Source: JAICJJ01 sp039809985 (GTDB lineage Bacteria > Chloroflexota > Chloroflexia > Thermomicrobiales > UBA6265). From it: a stretch of 7,116 bases of DNA. The first letter of the stretch is position 1. Each line of letters begins with the position of its first letter. A program made the position numbers and the translations under genes. Positions 4,344 to 7,116 of this stretch are shown here, piece after piece. The stretch covers positions 1 to 7,116 of the forward strand of contig JBDHWC010000132.1 in NCBI GenBank assembly GCA_039809985.1, written 5' to 3'. The notes beneath the pieces are model-generated. The model had not been told where the DNA came from, did no database searches, and worked only from the letters and a program-made list of their open reading frames with translations.

Positions 4344-4622
4344 ATGAACGAGATCTTCGCTCAGTGCTGCGGCCCGTTCGTCGCCTCGGCCGGCAACGGC
4401 GGCGTCGCCAGCGCGGATGCCAACGGCGGCGCGATCTCCGGCGGCGACATCAACAGCGGCGGCAACGTCGGCAACGCCATCGGGATCGGCAACAGCTACC
4501 AGGACCCGGTGGTCTACGGCGGCGACGTCAGCAACAGCACCAGCCTCGGGCTGGGCGCCAACGGCGGCACCGGCATCGCCGACGCCTCCGGCGGCAGCTA
4601 CAACCTCGCCTTCGTCAGCTAG
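4344..4622 (+). CDS. Gly/Asn-rich small protein, cassette copy 3
   Basis: This 92-aa paralogue is the most divergent of the three (80 of 92 identical to copy 1, 81 of 92 to copy 2). Its changes cluster in residues 53-65, where 'QDPVVYGGDVSNS' replaces 'MDPVINGGSISNN'. Asp25 and Ser85 are also unique to it. Cys8-Cys9, the NGG turns and the C-terminal 'YNLAFVS' are kept. The ATG at 4344 has the same GGGAGGG and 7-nt spacing as copy 2. An upstream in-frame ATG at 4317 lies in the leader hairpin and is not conserved, so it is rejected as the start. Function is unknown. Confidence 0.85.
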   Translation: MNEIFAQCCGPFVASAGNGGVASADANGGAISGGDINSGGNVGNAIGIGNSYQDPVVYGGDVSNSTSLGLGANGGTGIADASGGSYNLAFVS

Positions 4623-4649
4623 GACCCTTCGGGTTCCGAACGACGCGAC

Positions 4650-4679
4650 AACGGCGCGGGCGGCTTCGCCCGCGCCGTT
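4650..4679 (+). terminator. 13-bp hairpin terminator of cassette copy 3
   Basis: AACGGCGCGGGCG pairs perfectly with CGCCCGCGCCGTT around GCTT and is followed by one more T. It is the same element as in copy 2, with one loop base changed. Confidence 0.8.
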
Positions 4680-4738
4680 TGGCGTCCTCGGCACCGCGCC
4701 GTTCCCGGCGCGCGGCCGAATCTCCTCCGGCAGCCATC

Positions 4739-4767
4739 TTGTGGGGACGGCATCCCGTCGCTACGAT
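4739..4767 (+). promoter_or_regulatory. Promoter of the secreted cupin-like gene
   Basis: TTGTGG (4739-4744), a 17-bp spacer and TACGAT (4762-4767) form a reasonable sigma-70-type promoter 72 bp before the ATG. It lies downstream of the copy 3 terminator, so this gene probably has its own transcript. Confidence 0.5.
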
Positions 4768-4838
4768 GGCAACACGGCCCCCAAGCCAGTTCGCACACGT
4801 CAGGCGACTCGGCCCGCGCGGGGGCGGAGGAGGGAGCC

Positions 4839-5681
4839 ATGCGACGCTGGCCTCGCGTTCTGTTGGTGCTGGTCCTCGTCCTCGTCGGGTTGGTCGGGAT
4901 GCTGCCGGAGCGGGCCGTCGCCCAGGAGGGCGCCTTCGCGGCCGACGTCGCCGGAGGCACGCCGTTCGGCCCCGGGCAAGCCGTGCCGGGCGGCGAGGGG
5001 CTCGCCGTGATGCCGCTGCCGAGTCCGCCCGGCTCGACGTCGCCCCCGGCGGTGGTGACGTTCGACGGCGGCGCCTACATCCCCCAGCAGGCAGCGAACA
5101 CCACCTTGGTGGCCAAGGTGGTCACCGGCGCGCTCACGCTCCGGGTGCTCGGCGACCTCGTGATCGCGCCGACCTCCCAAGGCGTTCCCGTCGTCGTGGC
5201 GGACCCCGCGGCGGTCGGGCAGCTTCCGTCGGACCACGTGCCGGAGGTCGCGATCCCGTTCCTCGACACCGGGCAGGTGATCTCCGCCAGCGACTGCCTC
5301 GGCGGTCAGGTGGACGCCCCCGGCGGCGGCCAGCCGGCCCTCTGCGAAGTCAACCCGGAGATGCTTCGGCTGCGGGCCCCCGGCGCGCCCGACGGCAACT
5401 ACTTCGTCGTGCTGTACCCGGGCACCACGGTGGTCATCCCCCCGAACACGCAGTGCTTCTTCTGCAACATCACGGGGTCCGGCGCGAACGGCGCGGACGG
5501 CACGCTCGACCAGTCCCGCGCCCAAGTGGTGTTCTGGACCGCCCCCACCGAGCCCGCGTTCGACTTCAACGAGTTCCTGAAGGGGCCGCCGCTCGCGATC
5601 GGCGCGCCCGGCACCCCGTCAGCGGTCGCCCCCGGCGGCGTCCGCGCCATGCTGCTGCGCCCGGGATCGCCCTGCCACTAG
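4839..5681 (+). CDS. Secreted protein with a degenerate cupin-type barrel
   Basis: This is a 280-aa protein with a clear Sec signal peptide: basic 'MRRWPR', a hydrophobic core of about 16 residues, and 'PERAVA' before a likely cut at 28/29. The mature part has 'TFDGGAYIPQQAANTTLVAKVVTGALTLRVLGDLVI' split over 74-109, and 'GNYFVVLYPGTTVVIPPNTQ' (186-205) followed by 'CFFCNITGSG'. The 'G-x-L-x-L-x-V' and 'L-x-P-G-x-x-V-x-I-P-P-N-T' pieces look like the two cupin motifs. The usual metal-binding His/Glu set is missing, so an enzymatic role is doubtful and ligand binding is more likely. Five Cys (153, 169, 206, 209, 279) may form disulfides after export. GGAGGAGGGAG precedes the ATG. The cupin assignment is by pattern and moderate. 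The coding call and secretion are strong. Confidence 0.85.
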   Translation: MRRWPRVLLVLVLVLVGLVGMLPERAVAQEGAFAADVAGGTPFGPGQAVPGGEGLAVMPLPSPPGSTSPPAVVTFDGGAYIPQQAANTTLVAKVVTGALTLRVLGDLVIAPTSQGVPVVVADPAAVGQLPSDHVPEVAIPFLDTGQVISASDCLGGQVDAPGGGQPALCEVNPEMLRLRAPGAPDGNYFVVLYPGTTVVIPPNTQCFFCNITGSGANGADGTLDQSRAQVVFWTAPTEPAFDFNEFLKGPPLAIGAPGTPSAVAPGGVRAMLLRPGSPCH

Positions 5682-5704
5682 CGGGGCCGACGCGACAGAC
5701 GCTC

Positions 5705-5738
5705 GGCCGGGGCGCGACCGCGCGGTCGCGCCCCGGCC
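5705..5738. terminator. Bidirectional 15-bp terminator between convergent genes
   Basis: GGCCGGGGCGCGACC and GGTCGCGCCCCGGCC pair perfectly around GCGC. It starts 23 bp after the cupin-like gene and ends 4 bp before the stop of the minus-strand regulator. It is placed to end both convergent transcripts. No T-tract is present on either side. Confidence 0.8.
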
Positions 5739-5742
5739 CCGT

Positions 5743-7116
5743 TCACGGCCCGGGGTCCGGGTCGGCCAGTTCCTCGGCCACCGCCGCCGCCTCCGCCGTC
5801 GCCTGCTCCGGGTCGAGGGCCCGGCCGGCGGCCCACGCCGCGTCCCAGTCGTCCCCCGCCGCCTCCCGGGCGAGGGCGAGGTGGCGGTCGAGGATCACGG
5901 CCTCGGTCGCCATCGGCGGCGGCAGTTCGTGGGCGACCCGCATCGCCGCCCCCGCGCCGAAGAACCGCGCCGCCCGCAGCGGGTCCCCGAGCGCGGTCAG
6001 GATGCAGGCGAGGAACTCGACGTCCTCCGTCGCCATCTCGTTCGCGCCGAGCTCCCCGGCCCGGGCCAGCGAGTCGGCGTAGTGGCGGGCCGCCCGCCGC
6101 TCGTCCCCCTCCAGCCGGGCGATGTGGCCGAGCTGCATGCTCGTCGCCGCCACCCAGTAGCGGTACCCCACCTGCTCGAGGATCGTCCGCGCCTCCTCGA
6201 CCAGCCGCCGCGCCGCCGGGGCGTCCTCCTCGAACCGGCGGACCATGCCGAGGCCGAGCAGCGTCTGGCCGACGCGGGCGGTGTTCCCCTGCGCCCGCCA
6301 CATTCCGAGCGCCTCCTCGAACAGCGGGCCGGCCGCCGCCTGCTCGCCCCGCTCGCGGGCGACGATGGCGAGCAGGTAGAGCGCGGCGGCGACGCCCGGC
6401 GCGTCGTCCAGCCCGCGGGCGAGGGCCAGCGCCTCCTCCAGCAGCGCCCCGGCCTCGGCGTACTGGAGCCGGTTGAGGGCGACCACGCCAAGCCCGCTCA
6501 GCGACTCCGCCTCGCCCCGGCGGTCGCCGGAGGCGCGGCAGAGCGCGAGGCTGGCGTTGAAGTGGACCTCCGCCTCGCCGTAGTCGCCGAGGTCGAAGGC
6601 GAAATGGCCGAGACTCTGCCGGGCCCGCACCCGCAGGTCGCGCGGGCCGCCCCCGCCGGCGGCGAGGGCCCGCTCCAGCCAGTCGCGCCCCTCCCCCTCG
6701 TGGCCGCGAGTGAGCCAGAAGCGCCAGAGCCGGATCGCCAGCCCGAGCGCGAGGTCGGCGTCGTCGCGGCGGACCGCGTCGGCCAGCACCACCCGGAAGT
6801 TGTCGTGGTCGGCTTCCAGCGCGTCGAGCCAGCGGGCCGGCTCGGCCCCCTCCAGGTGCGGCTCGGCCCGCTCGGCCAGCGCCAGCAGGTGGGAGCGCAG
6901 CGCCTGCCACGTCGCCTCCGCCTCGCCCGAGGACTCCAGCTGCTCCAGCGCGTACTCGCGGATCGTCTGCAGCATGGCGAAGCGCGGCTCGCCGCGGTCC
7001 GGGCCGTCGCCCGAGCGCCGGTAGACGAGACTGCTGTCGACCAGCGAGCCGAGCCCGTCGACCACGTCGCGCCCGAGGTCGAGCCGCGGGTCGGCGACCG
7101 CCTCCGCGCCGTCGAG
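5743..7116 (-). CDS. C-terminal part of an NB-ARC/TPR-type ATP-binding regulator (partial)
   Basis: The frame is open to the right edge, so only the last 457 residues are seen. The visible part begins 'LDGAEAVADPRLDLGRDVVDGLGSLVDSSLV', divided here as the end of the winged-helix region that follows an NB-ARC ATPase in AfsR/MalT-like regulators. 'RFAMLQTIREYALEQLESSGE' and 'WLDALEADHDNFRVVLADAV' are also hallmark stretches of this family. About ten helical TPR-like units follow ('GLGVVALNRLQYAEAGALLEEALALA' and similar), mostly about 40 residues apart. The end 'WDAAWAAGRALDPEQATAEA' is typical, and no C-terminal LuxR helix-turn-helix is present. The DNA-binding or cyclase domain, if any, must be N-terminal and outside the window. 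TPRs of these proteins usually sense a ligand or protein partner. The GTG at 7065 is an internal codon, not the start. Confidence 0.88.
   Translation of the reverse strand, partial: LDGAEAVADPRLDLGRDVVDGLGSLVDSSLVYRRSGDGPDRGEPRFAMLQTIREYALEQLESSGEAEATWQALRSHLLALAERAEPHLEGAEPARWLDALEADHDNFRVVLADAVRRDDADLALGLAIRLWRFWLTRGHEGEGRDWLERALAAGGGGPRDLRVRARQSLGHFAFDLGDYGEAEVHFNASLALCRASGDRRGEAESLSGLGVVALNRLQYAEAGALLEEALALARGLDDAPGVAAALYLLAIVARERGEQAAAGPLFEEALGMWRAQGNTARVGQTLLGLGMVRRFEEDAPAARRLVEEARTILEQVGYRYWVAATSMQLGHIARLEGDERRAARHYADSLARAGELGANEMATEDVEFLACILTALGDPLRAARFFGAGAAMRVAHELPPPMATEAVILDRHLALAREAAGDDWDAAWAAGRALDPEQATAEAAAVAEELADPDPGP

Larger units (their letters stand above)
3137..4690 (+). repeat. 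Three tandem promoter-leader-gene-terminator cassettes
   Basis: Three homologous units lie head to tail, with gene starts at 3239, 3712 and 4344 (473 and 632 bp apart). Homology covers the promoter, leader, coding sequence, terminator and a few bases beyond (GGCGTCC). Each unit is therefore a complete transcription unit rather than an operon member. The larger second spacing comes from about 160 bp of extra sequence between copies 2 and 3. Confidence 0.9.

Noticed and set aside
3137..4690. CRISPR-like or simple tandem repeat array
   Set aside because: The repeating units are about 450 bp with full genes, promoters and terminators, so they are gene duplications. No short repeat-spacer pattern exists.

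Overview
The window is very GC-rich and bacterial. A partial protein at the left edge begins with a twin-arginine-type leader (SRRSAVRG). A luciferase-like oxidoreductase belongs to a group that normally uses coenzyme F420, and the right edge carries a large NB-ARC/TPR-type regulator. This mix fits Chloroflexota of the Thermomicrobia/Sphaerobacter type best. A high-GC actinobacterium is the main alternative, and the assignment is inferred from protein style only.

Layout. Minus-strand genes fill 1-1493: an unrecognised 152-aa protein, then a GNAT acetyltransferase, then the start of a Tat-exported protein. A 710-bp divergent intergenic region (1494-2203) follows, and it is unusually structured. 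It holds a candidate minus-strand leader RNA that folds as a three-way junction with two CCUCCU loops. It also holds an extended -10 promoter, two arrays of a CCCCA(A/G)T-type heptanucleotide, and a 253-bp segment bounded by 19-bp inverted repeats. Reading right from there is an LLM-family oxidoreductase (2204-3079).

Next come three tandem, separately transcribed copies of one cassette (3137-4690). Each has a promoter, a short leader with a conserved hairpin, a Gly/Asn-rich 92-93-codon gene, and a strong GC hairpin terminator. Terminators and leader hairpins keep their pairing through compensatory or wobble changes, so both DNA and RNA features appear to be under selection. The encoded proteins are 80-86 of 92 residues identical and have no recognisable signal peptide.

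A secreted protein of degenerate cupin type follows (4839-5681). It ends against a perfect 15-bp bidirectional hairpin terminator. Beyond this, on the minus strand, lies the C-terminal part of an NB-ARC/TPR regulator that runs off the right edge.

The two points most worth pursuing are the three-way-junction leader with paired anti-Shine-Dalgarno loops and the triplicated Gly/Asn-rich cassette. No function can be assigned to the cassette proteins from sequence alone.
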